From NCBI GenBank assembly GCA_963713805.1, contig CAVQNF010000006.1, positions 1 to 64,000 on the forward strand: 64,000 nucleotides of DNA, written 5' to 3'. The stretch is from GAS188 sp963713805 (GTDB lineage: Bacteria; Pseudomonadota; Alphaproteobacteria; Rhizobiales; Beijerinckiaceae). Below the pieces are notes generated by a model. It saw nothing but the letters and a program-made list of their open reading frames with translations, had not been told where the DNA came from and searched no databases. The translations under genes were made by a program, and so were the position numbers. Positions within the stretch are counted from its first letter, which is position 1, and every line of letters starts with the position of its first letter. This document shows, one piece after another, positions 46,393 to 56,988 of the stretch.

Positions 46393-47010
46393 TCACAAGA
46401 CCCAGGACGGCCTCGCCTTAAGGCCTTCGAACCAGCGGGTCACATGGGCGCAGCCGGGCGGCAGCTCGATGCGCGGCAAGCGCATGAACTCGACCGCGAC
46501 GCCAGCGGTGATGTCGGCGATGGTGAGCGCGTCGCCGCAAATGAAGGGGGTGCGCGCGAGATGTGCGTCGAGCTCGCCCAGCTCGTTGACCGCCTTCTCC
46601 TTGTTCGCTTCGCCCCAGGCCGGCACTTGCGGCACCTCGAGATCGGCCATGAACGGGTTGAGATGGCGAAACACCATGGCGACCGAGAGCAACAGGCCAA
46701 GCTCCATGCGCCGGTTCCACATCTCGACCAACGCCTTGCCCTTCGCGCCCGTGCCGAAGAGCGGCGGGTCCGGATATTGTTCCTCGAAATACCGGCAGAT
46801 GGCGACGGATTCGGCAATCGCGGTGCCATCGTCGAGCAGCAGCGTCGGCACGCGGCATTTGGGATTGAGCATGGCGTATTCGGGCCGTAGATGCTCTTTC
46901 TTCGCAATGTCGGTATCGACGATCTCCGGCAGCGGGATATGTTTCTCGCGAATGAAGATGCGCGCGCGTCGTCCATTGGGCGTGCGCTTTCCGTCGTAAA
47001 GCTTCATCAT
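46393..47010 (-). CDS. Glutathione S-transferase family protein
   Basis: About 205 residues. The thioredoxin-like N-terminal domain has YDGKRTPNGRRARIFIREKH, KCRVPTLLLDDGTAIAESVA and ICRYFEEQYPDPPLFG; the C-terminal helical domain has FICGDALTIADITAGVAVEF. The ESVAICRYFE segment fits glutathione binding. Two consecutive ATGs (47010, 47007) follow GGAGAGAG and either may start. The frame is intact. It is convergent with moeA and no function can be assigned beyond the family. Confidence 0.85.
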   Translation of the reverse strand: MMKLYDGKRTPNGRRARIFIREKHIPLPEIVDTDIAKKEHLRPEYAMLNPKCRVPTLLLDDGTAIAESVAICRYFEEQYPDPPLFGTGAKGKALVEMWNRRMELGLLLSVAMVFRHLNPFMADLEVPQVPAWGEANKEKAVNELGELDAHLARTPFICGDALTIADITAGVAVEFMRLPRIELPPGCAHVTRWFEGLKARPSWVL

Positions 47011-47494
47011 CTCTCTCCGGCATCGGCTTTGCAGGAGCCGCAGGCTTTGCTTCGCGCCCCGCCAATTCTTAATCGAGGGCGGCCGCGCAGGCAAAACACA
47101 CATGACCTTTGTCGGCGCCTCGAAGCCCGATCGGAATGAAGGCGGTAGCGTTTCAGGCGAGGCAAATCTTACCGAAACCCTAAATCATTCAATCGATATT
47201 GAACTATGTGGAACACCTTGCATCCCGACGGAAGAAATCGAGCGTGAGCCGCAACTTATTGTCGGGGAAAGCAAAATCGACGCCGCAAGCGTCGTGCTGA
47301 CGAGAACGCCCCCTCGGGGGATCGCGCCGGAGCCGTCGGCGCCTTCCAGGAATGGGCGAACCTCGCGAAGGGTGACTTGAAGCGGCAAGACAGGCGAATG
47401 CCGCCATCTTTGTGAGCGGGGTATTAAGGTTTTTGCGCGAAAGTGACGGGATCGAGAAAGCCGTCTTCGTGTCGAGTTTCAAGCTTCGCGCTCC
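47011..47494. other. Intergenic region upstream of the histidine kinase
   Basis: About 480 bp, divergent between the GST gene and the kinase gene. An AT-richer patch at about 47160-47210 could be promoter sequence, but I could not define boxes. Nothing else recognised. Confidence 0.4.
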
Positions 47495-49039
47495 ATGAGT
47501 GATTTGACCGCCGAACAGATTCAGCAAGGCCGAGGACCGGACCGCAAGGCGCTCGCGGCCCGCCGTCGCCTCGCCCATGAAATGCGTTCGGTGCGTGAGC
47601 GCATCGCTTCGACCTCGGGCCTCGGCCATGCCTTCGATGTCGAGCTGCTTCGTCAGTTCGGGCAGCAGCAGATCAGCGCCGTGCCGCTCGAACTGATCCT
47701 CCTCGGCTCGATCACGGCGATCGCCGTCTATTGGATCGAGCCGCTGATGGTGCTGCGCTGGGTCATCATCGTGCTCATCGGGCTCGCCATGATGGTCGCG
47801 ACGGCAAGGCGACTTCTGACGGCGCCGCTCGACACCCCCCAGAAGGTAAAGAGCTGGCGCTGGTGTCTCGTCCTGGCGCAGACCCTGATGGGTGCCTGCT
47901 GGTCCTTGGTCGTCGGCGATCTTCTCGCGGTCGAGCTCAGCGTGGCGCGCCTGTTCCTTCTTTTCGTGGTGATCATGGTGTCGGCGGTCACCGCCATGTT
48001 GGCCGAGACCATCCCCATCGCGGTGATCTTCGGCCTTTTGCCGATCTCGATGCGGCTCGTGACCTTGGCGGTGGCGCATGACAGCTTGCGCGACATCGCG
48101 CTCGCCGTGATGGCCGCCGGCGCCCAGCTCTTCTTCCTGCTGTTTTCAAGCCGGGTGCATGAAACCACGGTGACCAGCCTCAAGCTGCGCGCCGAGAAGG
48201 AAGCACTGTTGCTGGAGGTGCAAGAGGCCAAGGCGAATTCCGACGAGGCGCGGCGGCGCGCCGAGGAGGCCAATCTCGCCAAGTCGCATTTTTTGGCGAC
48301 CATGAGCCATGAGCTGCGCACCCCGCTCAATGCCATCCTGGGCTTTTCCGAGGTGATGAAGGGGGAGGTCTTCGGGCCGCACACCAATCCCGCCTATCGC
48401 GAATACGCGAACGACATCCATTCGAGCGGCCATCACCTGCTCACGCTGATCAACGAGATCCTCGATCTGTCCCGCATCGAGGCCGGCCGCTACGACCTGC
48501 GCGAGGAGGCGCTCAGCATCGCCCATATCATCGACGACGCGAAGCACATGCTGTCGCTGCGGGCGAAGGCCAAGAACCAGACGGTCCACGCCAAGATCGA
48601 GATGAGCCTGCCGCGCCTTTGGGCCGACGAGAGGGCCACGCGCCAGATCGTCCTGAACATCTTGTCGAACGCGATCAAGTTCACGCCGCCGGGCGGCGAG
48701 ATCTGGATCAAGGCCGGCTGGACCGCGGGCTCGGGCCAATACATCTCCATCAAGGACTCCGGTCCCGGCATTCCGGAAGAGGAGATCCCGCTCGTGCTCT
48801 CCTCCTTCGGGCGCGGCTCTCTCGCCATCAAGACGGCGGAACAAGGCTCGGGCCTCGGGCTGCCGATCGTGAAGGGGCTGATCGACCTGCACGGCGGCAC
48901 CTTCGTCTTGAAGGCGAAGCCGCGCGAGGGCACCGAGGTGATCGTGACCTTCCCGCCCGAGCGCGTCATGGAAGCGCTGGCCCCGGTCGGCAAGGTGGAG
49001 GCCTCTCCGGTCACGATCAGGCGCGGCAGGGCGGCCTAG
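47495..49039 (+). CDS. Membrane sensor histidine kinase (PleC/DivJ-like)
   Basis: A 514-residue kinase in an intact frame. Residues about 65-215 hold six or so membrane helices in pairs (VPLELILLGSITAIAVYWIE, LRWVIIVLIGLAMMVATARR, FLLFVVIMVSAVTAMLAETI). A short coiled coil (LRAEKEALLLEVQEAKANSD) leads to the HisKA domain with phospho-acceptor His in FLATMSHELRTPLNAILGFS. The HATPase domain has N (LNILSNAIKFTPPGGEIWI), D/G1 (SIKDSGPGIPEEEI) and G2 (GSGLGLPIVKGLIDLHGG). The LVLSSFGRGSLAIKTAEQG segment is typical of alphaproteobacterial PleC-type kinases. There is no receiver domain and no adjacent response regulator. A diguanylate cyclase follows. Confidence 0.9.
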   Translation: MSDLTAEQIQQGRGPDRKALAARRRLAHEMRSVRERIASTSGLGHAFDVELLRQFGQQQISAVPLELILLGSITAIAVYWIEPLMVLRWVIIVLIGLAMMVATARRLLTAPLDTPQKVKSWRWCLVLAQTLMGACWSLVVGDLLAVELSVARLFLLFVVIMVSAVTAMLAETIPIAVIFGLLPISMRLVTLAVAHDSLRDIALAVMAAGAQLFFLLFSSRVHETTVTSLKLRAEKEALLLEVQEAKANSDEARRRAEEANLAKSHFLATMSHELRTPLNAILGFSEVMKGEVFGPHTNPAYREYANDIHSSGHHLLTLINEILDLSRIEAGRYDLREEALSIAHIIDDAKHMLSLRAKAKNQTVHAKIEMSLPRLWADERATRQIVLNILSNAIKFTPPGGEIWIKAGWTAGSGQYISIKDSGPGIPEEEIPLVLSSFGRGSLAIKTAEQGSGLGLPIVKGLIDLHGGTFVLKAKPREGTEVIVTFPPERVMEALAPVGKVEASPVTIRRGRAA

Positions 49040-49040
49040 A

Positions 49041-49085
49041 GCCGTGGCCGTGCCGGGTGAAGCACGGGCTCGTCAAGGCCACGGC
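49041..49085 (+). terminator. Two-step hairpin after the kinase gene
   Basis: GCCGTGGCC (49041-49049) pairs with GGCCACGGC (49077-49085), and an inner CGTGC/GCACG stem can also form. It begins 2 nt after the kinase stop. No T-run follows, so a transcription pause or partial terminator is inferred. Confidence 0.5.
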
Positions 49086-49303
49086 GATCGCCGACGCGGC
49101 ATTTTTGCCAGCCGATGAGCGGGTTACGACTGATCGGCGCGGCCTTTGTTCGACGCGGTTAACGAATCGTCAAGCATTGCGCCGTCTCACTGTCGAGCAA
49201 GAAAGAAAAATCCGTCTTCAAGTCTTCAAGCAAGGTGGCGTCGACGCGATCCTTGGATTTTGGCCTCGATCGCGAGCCTTTCACAAGCGATGGGAGATGC
49301 GTG

Positions 49304-50318
49304 ATGACGAATGTCGACGCCGGCGAGCGCGAGAGGGAGCGGCTTGCCGCCTTGCATCGATACGACGTGCTCGACACGCCCCCCGAGGAAGCCTTCGACC
49401 GCATCACCCGGCTCGGGAAGAGCTTGCTTCGCATGTCCATCGTCACGGTGACCTTCATCGACAGCCACCGGCAGTGGTTCAAGTCGCGCCATGGCTCGGG
49501 CTCGACGGAAGCGCTCCGCGACACGGGCATTCTGCAACGAGGTGATCAAGCAGGACGATATCTTCATCGTCGAGGACGCGCTCGAGGATGCCCGTTTTGC
49601 GCGGCATCCCTCCGTCACCGGAGAACCGCTTCTGCGCTTCTATTGCGGCATTCCCCTGAAAACGAGGGATGGCCATAGCATCGGCACGCTGTCCGCCATC
49701 GACGTGGAGCCGCGGCACCTCGAGCCGGAAGAGATCGCGCTCTTCGGCGATCTCGCGCATCTCGTGTTGGACGCGCTCGAGCTGAGGCTCGTGGCAAGCG
49801 TGGACAGCCTGACGGGATCCCTGTCGCGGCGCACATTGCGTCGCGAGGCCGCGCGCGACTTCATGCTCGCTCGCAGGCAAAAGCACGAGCTGAGCTGCAT
49901 CGTCCTCGACATCGATCATTTCAAAAGGATCAACGATGTTCATGGCCACGCCAGCGGCGATCACGTGCTGCAAGAACTCGTCTACATCTGCAAACGCAAT
50001 CTTCGCGCCACGGACTACATCGGCCGCATCGGTGGCGAGGAATTCATGATCGTCCTGCCGCAGACGAACGACCAGGCGGCGCTCGATGTGGCCGAAAGGT
50101 TGCGCGGTGCGATCGAGGAAGCCGTCTTCAGCACGAAATCGGGGCCGCTGAAGATCACCGTGAGCTTCGGCGTCGCGCATTCGGACAAGAGCGTCGCCGA
50201 TATCGACGCCTTGCTGCGGCGCGCCGACGTCGCGCTTTACGGAGCCAAATCGGCCGGACGCAACCGGGCGGTCAATTTCGCGACGCAGCACCTCGATCCG
50301 GGCCTGCGCGTCGCCTGA
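49304..50318 (+). CDS. GAF-GGDEF diguanylate cyclase, frame broken
   Basis: About 338 residues. An N-terminal GAF domain (RLAALHRYDVLDTPPEEAFD, IVTVTFIDSHRQWFKSRHG, FCNEVIKQDDIFIVEDALED, PLLRFYCGIPLKTRDGHSIG) is followed by a GGDEF domain (DSLTGSLSRRTLRREAARDF, IVLDIDHFKRINDVHGHASG). The active site is intact as GGEEF in RIGGEEFMIVLP, and an RxxD inhibitory site (RATD) stands five residues before it. It should therefore make cyclic di-GMP and be feedback-inhibited. One +1 change near 49530 lies inside the GAF domain. ATG 49304 was taken since it opens the conserved region. It lies downstream of the histidine kinase, possibly in one pathway. Confidence 0.88.
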
Positions 50319-50403
50319 GGGCGAGGGCGATCGGCGGAGCGTCGGCGAAAGATTCGCGTCACCCGTTCGCGCCTCAGGTGCAGGGCTTCGCTCGGGCGCC
50401 AGC

Positions 50404-51729
50404 TCACCTGATCCGTTCGAGCACCGACAGGAAGAATCCGTCGGTCCCCGTGCGGGCGGGGGTGAGCAGCAATCCCGTGCCGTCGTGCGAGCGCGATGAC
50501 GCAAGCCCGGCAAGCGCGGACGAAAGCCCGGCGAGGATGTGCTCGAGACGAAGGCATTGCCAATCCGGCCGGCATTCAAGAAAGGCCTTGACGCGTGCGC
50601 CATTCTCCTGCGGCAGGAGCGAGCAGGTGATGTAGGCGATGCGCCCTCCCGGTTTCACGAAACGCACGGCACGCTCGAGCACGATCTCCTGCTCCTTCAT
50701 GCGTTGATCGAGGCTGCCGGGCCGCACGCGCCATTTGGCATCCGGGTTGCGCCGCCAGGTGCCGACGCCGGTGCAAGGTGCGTCGACGAGGACGAGATCG
50801 GCCTCGCCTTCGAGGCCGGCGAGAGGCTCGTCCCCTCGGCGTCGCGGCGTGCGAATCTCGACATTGCTCGCGCCGGCGCGCTCGAGCCGCGCGTGGATGG
50901 GCGCGAGGCGACGCTGATCGTCGTCGGTCGCGATGATGCGCCCTCGATTCTCGACGCAAGCGGCGAGCGCCAGCGTCTTTCCGCCCCCGCCCGCGCAGAG
51001 ATCGATCGCGGTCTCGCCCGGCTTCATTCCGGCAAGCAGCGAGACGAGCTGGGAGCCCTCGTCCTGGATCTCGACGAGGCCGTCGAGAAAAGCGGGCTCG
51101 AACTGCACCGAGGGTCCGCGACCATCCTCGCCATGGGCGAGGCGAAGCCCGAGCGGCGAGAACGGCGTCGGCACGGGGCGAAGGTGAGCGAGCGCCGCCA
51201 GGGCCTCTTCGCGCGTCCCCTTCAGCGTGTTGACGCGCAGATCGAGCGGGGCGCGGCGTGCGAGCCCTTGCATCTCGCCGACGAGGTCGTCGCCGAATTC
51301 GCTCCGGAGCGGCGGCGTGAGCCATTCAGGGAAATCCCCGGCGACCGGATCGGGCGCGTCCGCGAGCGTGCCTTCGGCCGCCTCGAGCTTCGCACGCTCA
51401 TCCGACGTGAGCGGGTGAGGCGCGAAGCGCGACCCGTCGCACAGCTCGGCGATGCTCGCCGCGCTCATGCCGCGCGCGAGGCGAAGCGTGCCGAGCAGCA
51501 CGGCGCGCGGCGAAGCCTCCTCGAGACGCTTGGCGCCCATCACCCAGGCGGCGGATGCCCTGCGTCGTTGCGCGTCATAGACGAGGCTCGCGATCGCGGC
51601 CCGGTCCTTCGAACCCGCGAAGCGGCGCGCGAGCCCCCAATCCTTCAGCGCCTCGGGGGCGGGTCGGCGCCGCGTCGCGATGTCGCCAAGGACCTCGATG
51701 GCGCCGGAGAGACGGGCGGCGGGCGTCAT
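50404..51729 (-). CDS. RsmB-like RNA (cytosine-5) methyltransferase
   Basis: A 441-residue SAM-dependent methyltransferase in an intact frame. A helical N-terminal part (LARRFAGSKDRAAIASLVYD) precedes the catalytic domain. SAM binding is at TAIDLCAGGGGKTLALAACV; the two catalytic cysteines appear in LVLVDAPCTGVGTWRRNPDA and AYITCSLLPQENG. The family modifies a cytosine of 16S rRNA (RsmB) or related RNA. ATG 51729 was chosen over an upstream in-frame start, which would add unlikely sequence. It shares its strand with the MAPEG gene upstream (37-nt gap). Confidence 0.88.
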   Translation of the reverse strand: MTPAARLSGAIEVLGDIATRRRPAPEALKDWGLARRFAGSKDRAAIASLVYDAQRRRASAAWVMGAKRLEEASPRAVLLGTLRLARGMSAASIAELCDGSRFAPHPLTSDERAKLEAAEGTLADAPDPVAGDFPEWLTPPLRSEFGDDLVGEMQGLARRAPLDLRVNTLKGTREEALAALAHLRPVPTPFSPLGLRLAHGEDGRGPSVQFEPAFLDGLVEIQDEGSQLVSLLAGMKPGETAIDLCAGGGGKTLALAACVENRGRIIATDDDQRRLAPIHARLERAGASNVEIRTPRRRGDEPLAGLEGEADLVLVDAPCTGVGTWRRNPDAKWRVRPGSLDQRMKEQEIVLERAVRFVKPGGRIAYITCSLLPQENGARVKAFLECRPDWQCLRLEHILAGLSSALAGLASSRSHDGTGLLLTPARTGTDGFFLSVLERIR

Positions 51730-51766
51730 GATGGCATCACGTGCCGAGATGCGCCGAAACTCGCGG

Positions 51767-52190
51767 TCAGCCAAGAAGCACGCGTACGGCGAATATGATC
51801 CACATGGCGATGAGAATGAGGAGACCCAACCCATAGACGAGACCGCGCACCCTCACGACATTCGAGCCCGTGTGGATGAAGGCGTGTGCGAAGACGGCTG
51901 ACGACGAAGAGCCAGGACATGATCACGAAGAGGAGATCGTCCTTGCGCGCGATGATGGCGAGGATGACGAGAATGTAGAAGAGGACCGGCAGCTCGAACT
52001 GGTTCTGGAAACAGTTCGCAATCTGCTGCGAGCGCTGCGGCCAGGCCTTCTGCGCCGAGCGCGATGTCGCTGCGACGGCGACCTCCTTGCCGTTGAGCGC
52101 GCGCGTCCGCAACGGCGCGAGCCAGAGCAGCAGGCCGAAGGTGAGCGCCACCTGCACGAAGAGCGGCGCCAGCGCGGCTTGAAGGGACAT
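51767..52190 (-). CDS. MAPEG family membrane protein, frame broken
   Basis: About 140 residues with four hydrophobic helices: ALAPLFVQVALTFGLLLWLA, the loop ALNGKEVAVAATSRSAQKAW, the conserved NCFQNQFELPVLFYILVILA, LLFVIMSWLFVVSR, FAHAFIHTGSNVVRVR and LGLLILIAMWIIFAVRVLLG. The FQNQFELPVLFY and HTGSN motifs identify the MAPEG fold (membrane-associated eicosanoid/glutathione metabolism). The bacterial role is unknown. A +1 change near 51890 separates the last third. ATG 52190 follows GAAGGGAC-type sequence. Confidence 0.82.
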
Positions 52191-52368
52191 GACGGCTCCG
52201 TCTCGCTTGGGTTTCAGAGGGTTGTCCGGCGCCCCGCATCGGGAGAAGAGCGGCGCCATCATCGCAAAACCGCGTTTACGGGCGCGATCAATTGAAGGTT
52301 CTTGGGCGGAGGCAGCCACTCGGCTAACGAAACCGGCGGTGAGCGCGATCGCTGCGCGAGCACTCACC

Positions 52369-53918
52369 CTAACCTCGCGTCGGATAGTTCGGCGCCTCGC
52401 GCGTGATCATCACGTCATGGACATGGCTCTCGCGCAAGCCGGCCCCGGTGATGCGCACGAAACGGGCATTGGCGCGGAAAGGCGCGAAGATCGGGCAGAG
52501 CCGGTGTAGCCCATCGCGGCGCGCAAGCCGCCGATGAGCTGATGCACGACATTCGCCGCCGGCCCCTTGTAGGGCACTTGCCCTTCGACGCCTTCCGGCA
52601 CGAGCTTCATGGCGTCGCGCACTTCCTGCTGGAAGTAGCGATCGGCCGAGCCCTGCGCCATGGCGCCGACCGACCCCATGCCGCGATAGGATTTGTAGGA
52701 GCGGCCCTGGTAGAGGAACACTTCGCCCGGCGTCTCGTCCGTTCCGGCGAGCAGCGAGCCCACCATGGCGCAGGAGGCGCCGGCGGCCAGCGCCTTGGCG
52801 AGATCGCCCGAGAATTTGATGCCGCCATCGGCGATCACCGGCACGTCGGAGGCGAGCGCGCCGCCGCGGCGCAATCGAGGATCGCCGAGAGCTGCGGCAC
52901 GCCGACGCCCGCTACCATGCGCGTCGTGCAGATCGAGCCCGGCCCGATGCCGATCTTCACCGCGTCGGCGCCCGCATCGATCAGCGCCTTGGTGCCCTCG
53001 GCCGTGGCGACATTGCCGCCGACGACCTGCACCGAATTCGACAACTTCTTCACGCGGTCGACCGCGGCGAGCACGCGCGCCGAATGGCCGTGCGCGGTGT
53101 CGACGACGATGACGTCGACGCCGGCATCGACGAGCATCGCCGAGCGCTCGAAGCCTTCCTCTCCGGTCGTCGTGGCGGCGGCGACGAGCAGGCGTCCGGC
53201 GGCGTCCTTGGCGGCGTTCGGATAGGCGACCTGCTTCTCGATGTCCTTGACGGTGATCAGGCCGATGCAGCGGTAGTGCTCGTCGACGACGAGCAGCTTC
53301 TCGATCCGGAATTGATGCAAGAGGCGCTTGGCCTCGCTCTCCTCCACGCCCTCGCGCACCGTGATCAGGCGATCCTTGGTCATCAGCTCGGCGACGGGCT
53401 GGCGCGGGTTCGTGGCGAAGCGCACATCGCGGTTGGTGAGGATGCCGACGAGCTTGCCCTTCTGGCCTCGCGGGGCCGCGCTCGACGACGGGCACTCCCG
53501 AAATGCCGTGCTGCTTCATCAGCGCGAAGGCGTCGGCGAGCGTCTCGTCGGGGAAGATGGTGATCGGGTTCGCCACCATCCCGGACTCGAACTTCTTCAC
53601 CTGGCGCACCTGATCGGCCTGCGCCTGCGGCGAGAGATTGCGATGGATGACGCCGAGCCCGCCGATCTGCGCCATGGCGATCGCCATGCGCGCCTCGGTC
53701 ACCGTGTCCATCGCGGAGGCGAGGAGCGGGAATGTTGAGCTTGAGCTGGCGCGTCAGGCGGGAGCGCACATCGACCTGCGTCGGCAGGACATCGGACGCC
53801 GCCGGCTGCAAGCAGCACGTCATCGAAGGCGAGCCCTTCGCGAAAAGCGCCGTTGACGAAAGGGCTCGCGCGTCGCCAGTCGGTCCTTGGCGAGCGAGTT
53901 TTTCGGCTGGGAGGTCAT
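52369..53918 (-). CDS. guaB: IMP dehydrogenase GuaB, frame broken
   Basis: About 500 residues. GuaB oxidises IMP to XMP for guanine nucleotide synthesis. Conserved sequence: FDDVLLQPAASDVLPTQVDV, LLASAMDTVTEARMAIAMAQ, GGLGVIHRNLSPQAQADQVR, a CBS pair (MTKDRLITVREGVEESEAKR), GVDVIVVDTAHGHSARV, the catalytic loop KIGIGPGSICTTRMVAGVGV, VPVIADGGIKFSGDLAKAL, MVGSLLAGTDETPGE and YRGMGSVGAMAQGSADRY. At least six frame changes occur (near 53858, 53838, 53740, 53475 and 52490 as +1; near 52880 a 1-base loss). The gene is essential on minimal medium, which supports these being sequence errors. The C-terminus ends TREAPNYPTRG. Confidence 0.92.
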
Positions 53919-53944
53919 GGCCAACTCCGGCTGCCGTGCAGCTT

Positions 53945-53980
53945 GAAAAAACGAAGCCCTCTCGCGAATCGCGCAAGGGC
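53945..53980 (-). terminator. Rho-independent terminator of the gene starting at 55614
   Basis: On the minus strand GCCCT-tg-CGCG-att-CGCG-ag-AGGGC forms a strong hairpin followed by TTCGTTTTTT. It lies 140 nt after the stop of the upstream periplasmic-protein gene and 27 nt before the guaB start, so it separates the two transcripts. Confidence 0.8.
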
Positions 53981-54119
53981 CTGATGGAATTGACGCAGTT
54001 GCGTATCATGCCAAGGAGCGGACGGGAAGAGCGCTTTGCGGAAAGGCGGCGAGGAGCCAGCCGCATGGCCGGCTCGCTCCTTTGGCGCGCGATCATCCTC
54101 GCGCGACGATCGCTCTTCC

Positions 54120-55614
54120 TTATTTTGCGGGCACCACCGTTTTCCCGTTCACGCTCAGCGCGCCATCCGCGCCATACCCGATGACCCAGAGCGACCGGCC
54201 ATTGGCGCCCGGCTTTGCCAGACCCTTCGCGACCGTCAGCCCCAGCACCGCCTGCTGGAGCTCTGGATTGCTTTTCGCCGCCTCCTGAAGACGGGACAGA
54301 GCCTTGTCGAGGCCTTCGGCTTCGAGCGTGAGCGTGCCCATGGGTTTCGGCACCAGCGTCATCTCCCCATGAAAATAAAGGTCGAGGCTCGGTGAAGATA
54401 AATGGCCTGGCGCGAGAGTGAGTTTTGGCTCACCGCTCATCGCCATCGCCTCGACGACGGCGAGCTTGGAAACGTCCGGAGACTGATTTGGCCGAAGGTC
54501 AATGCCCGAAATGGCGGCATGGGCGATCTTGTCGAGGTCGTTCATCTGAAATTTGACATCGACGTCGAGGGCCGTCGGCACGAGCGGCGCCGCCCAGGCG
54601 GGAACGAGGCCGGAAGGCACGCTCAACCCGTCGATGTTGACGCCGAGCTCCGTTGCCGCCCTGCGCGACAAGCCCGGTCTGGTGTAACGATTGGACGACG
54701 GACTTCGCGCCGAAACGCCCCAGAGCCGTGTCGAGCGCGAGGTTTTCGGACCTTGACTGTCGCGTCGATATTTTTCCACAAGGGAAACGTCGCCAGGATC
54801 TTGTCCTTCAACTCGTCCTGATGCGCGACGAGCTCCTGCTCGCCTTGATGAGCGACGAGGAAGGCGAGAAGATCGCTGAAGCTCCCTCGTTCGCAGGTTT
54901 TCGAACGAACCGTCATAGGTGATCGGTCCGATGTCATAAGAGACAGTGACGGGGAGGCGAAGGCGGTCCGTTGGGCTTCGCGGCCGGCGTCATTTTAACC
55001 GTTTCCACGACGTGCCGGAACCTCTCCTGCACCTTACCGCTCACGGAACCATCCGCGAGCCCCTTCCCCTGCAACTGCGCCTCGACGTCTGTAATCGTGG
55101 CGGCCACATCCGAATTGGGCGCGCGCGCCATCATATCGAACGCCGCGACTTTCTGCGTGAAGCTGAGGAAGGCGGCGAACTTGGGGTCATAGACGCCCTC
55201 GAACACACTACCGCTCGCGGAAAGCGAGGCGGCCATATCCCCCTGCGGGGTCGGAGCCTTGATATCGACCTTCGGAAAATTGTCGGAACTGACCTTCCAG
55301 GTGCCGTCCGGCAACGGGGCGACGAGAAGGGAGTAGCGCCCGATCCGCACGGCGTCCTTCGGCAAAGGCAGCCCGAAGCCATCAACGATGCCCTGCAAAT
55401 CGAAGCTGAGCTCGTAAGCCTCGCCCTTCGGAGCAACGGTGATCAGGCCATGGTCGAAAGCGGATTGGCCGAAATAGGGGGCCAGGCTTTGCGTGAGGGC
55501 CTTGGCGCCTTCGCTCGTCGCGCTCTCGGCCAAGGCCGGCAGCGAGGCAAGCGTCGGAACCGAGCCGACGAGGATTGCCGCGAGAAACGCGGCGCGGAAA
55601 CGCTGCAATGACAT
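54120..55614 (-). CDS. Periplasmic protein, possibly DUF2125-like, frame broken
   Basis: About 498 residues after joining frames. A signal peptide (LAAILVGSVPTLASLPALAE) starts at ATG 55614. The body has repeating beta-rich segments: YELSFDLQGIVDGFGLPLPK, YSLLVAPLPDGTWKVSSDNF, AAFDMMARAPNSDVAATITD, FSDLLAFLVAHQGEQELVAH, LPLWKNIDATVKV-like sequence, DVDVKFQMNDLDKIAHAAIS and LYFHGEMTLVPKPMGTLTLE. This layout resembles alphaproteobacterial DUF2125 proteins, but I am not certain of the family. Several frame changes lie between 54680 and 54945. Function unknown. It ends at a good terminator before guaB. Confidence 0.6.
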
Positions 55615-55773
55615 GAAGCCTACCCCAGTCGAAATTCGAGGCGGCATATTAGCGTCGCGGCTTGCGTCTGGCGTATGACAGAACGCCGCCTTGGCATCAC
55701 TTTCGCGTGACCTTAAGACCGCGACAGCGAGCCCGCGCCGATGTAAAGGGAAGGCCTTGCCGGAGGCCGTGCG

Positions 55774-56988
55774 ATGCCCATTTCGTTGCCGACCCTCGCC
55801 GATATCCACGCCGCCGAAGAGCGCATCCGGCCGACCATTCCGCCGACGCCTTTCCTGCAATCGCGCACGCTCTCGGAGATGTTCGGCTGCGAGCTGTGGC
55901 TGAAGTTCGAGAACCTCAACTTCACCGCTTCCTTCAAGGAGCGCGGCGCGCTGAACAAGCTTCTCTTGCTGACGCCGGAGGAACGCAAAAAAGGCGTGGT
56001 CGCGGTCTCGGCCGGTAATCACGCGCTGGCGCTCGCCTACCACGCGCGCCGCGTCGGCGTGAAAGCGACGATCGTCATGCCGGTGACGGCGCCCGTGGTG
56101 AAAGCCTCGGGCGCGCGCGATTTCGGCGCCGAGGTGATCTTGCACGGCAAGACCTTCGCGGATGCCGCCGAGCTTCTGCCCGGCCTGATCGCGGAGCGCG
56201 GGCTCATCCTCGCCCATCCCTTCGACGATCCCGCGATCGTCGCCGGCCAAGGCACGGCCGGCTTGGAGATGCTGAGCGCGGTGCCCGAGCTCGACACCGT
56301 GGTCGTGCCCGTCGGCGGCGGCGGCCTGATCGGCGGGATCGCGACGGCGGCGAAGGCGATCAAGCCGTCGATCCGCATCGTCGGCGTGCAGACCGAGCTC
56401 TATTCGGGCATGGCCGGCGTGCTCGGCGCCGCGCGCTCGCCCGTCGCCGGAGGTCCCTCCGTCGCCGAAGGCATCGCGGTCAAGGAGCCGGGCCGCCTCA
56501 CCCGCGAGATCGTGCGCGCCAAGGTCGACGAGATGCTGGTCGTGCCCGAATCCGCCATCGAGGATGCGGTCGCGCTTCTCCTCGAGATCGAGAAGACCTT
56601 GACCGAAGGGGCTGGCGCGGCGGGCGTGGCCGCGATCAAGGCGCGGCCGGAGCTGTTCAAGGGGCGCAAGGTCGGGGCCGTGCTGTGCGGCGGCAATATC
56701 GATCTGCAACTCCTGGTTTCAGTCCTGCATCGTTCGCTGGCCCGTCGCGGTCGCCTCGTGCGCCTCACCGTCACGACGCTCGACGCGGCGGGCGAGCTTG
56801 CCGAAATCACCTCGATCATCGCCAGGCACGGCGGCAACATCGTCGAGGTCTGGCACGACCGCATCTTCGCCTCTCCTTTCGCCAAGACGACCGCGATCGA
56901 CATCGAATTCGAATTGCAGAACCCCGATGCCCGCCGGCTCATCGAGGCGGACCTCACCGCGAAAGGCATGGGCGTGGTGCAAAGATGA
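55774..56988 (+). CDS. Threonine ammonia-lyase (catabolic type, with ACT domain)
   Basis: A 404-residue PLP enzyme in an intact frame, converting threonine (or serine) to 2-oxobutyrate (or pyruvate) and ammonia. PLP-Lys is in NLNFTASFKERGALNKLLLL, the substrate loop in VAVSAGNHALALAYHARRVG, the phosphate loop in VVPVGGGGLIGGIATAAKAI, and GAVLCGGNIDLQLL is near the end of the catalytic domain. Residues about 325-404 form a C-terminal ACT domain (RLTVTTLDAAGELAEITSII, NIVEVWHDRIF). The architecture matches TdcB-like dehydratases with one ACT domain. SD GGAGG lies 8 nt before ATG. Confidence 0.92.
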   Translation: MPISLPTLADIHAAEERIRPTIPPTPFLQSRTLSEMFGCELWLKFENLNFTASFKERGALNKLLLLTPEERKKGVVAVSAGNHALALAYHARRVGVKATIVMPVTAPVVKASGARDFGAEVILHGKTFADAAELLPGLIAERGLILAHPFDDPAIVAGQGTAGLEMLSAVPELDTVVVPVGGGGLIGGIATAAKAIKPSIRIVGVQTELYSGMAGVLGAARSPVAGGPSVAEGIAVKEPGRLTREIVRAKVDEMLVVPESAIEDAVALLLEIEKTLTEGAGAAGVAAIKARPELFKGRKVGAVLCGGNIDLQLLVSVLHRSLARRGRLVRLTVTTLDAAGELAEITSIIARHGGNIVEVWHDRIFASPFAKTTAIDIEFELQNPDARRLIEADLTAKGMGVVQR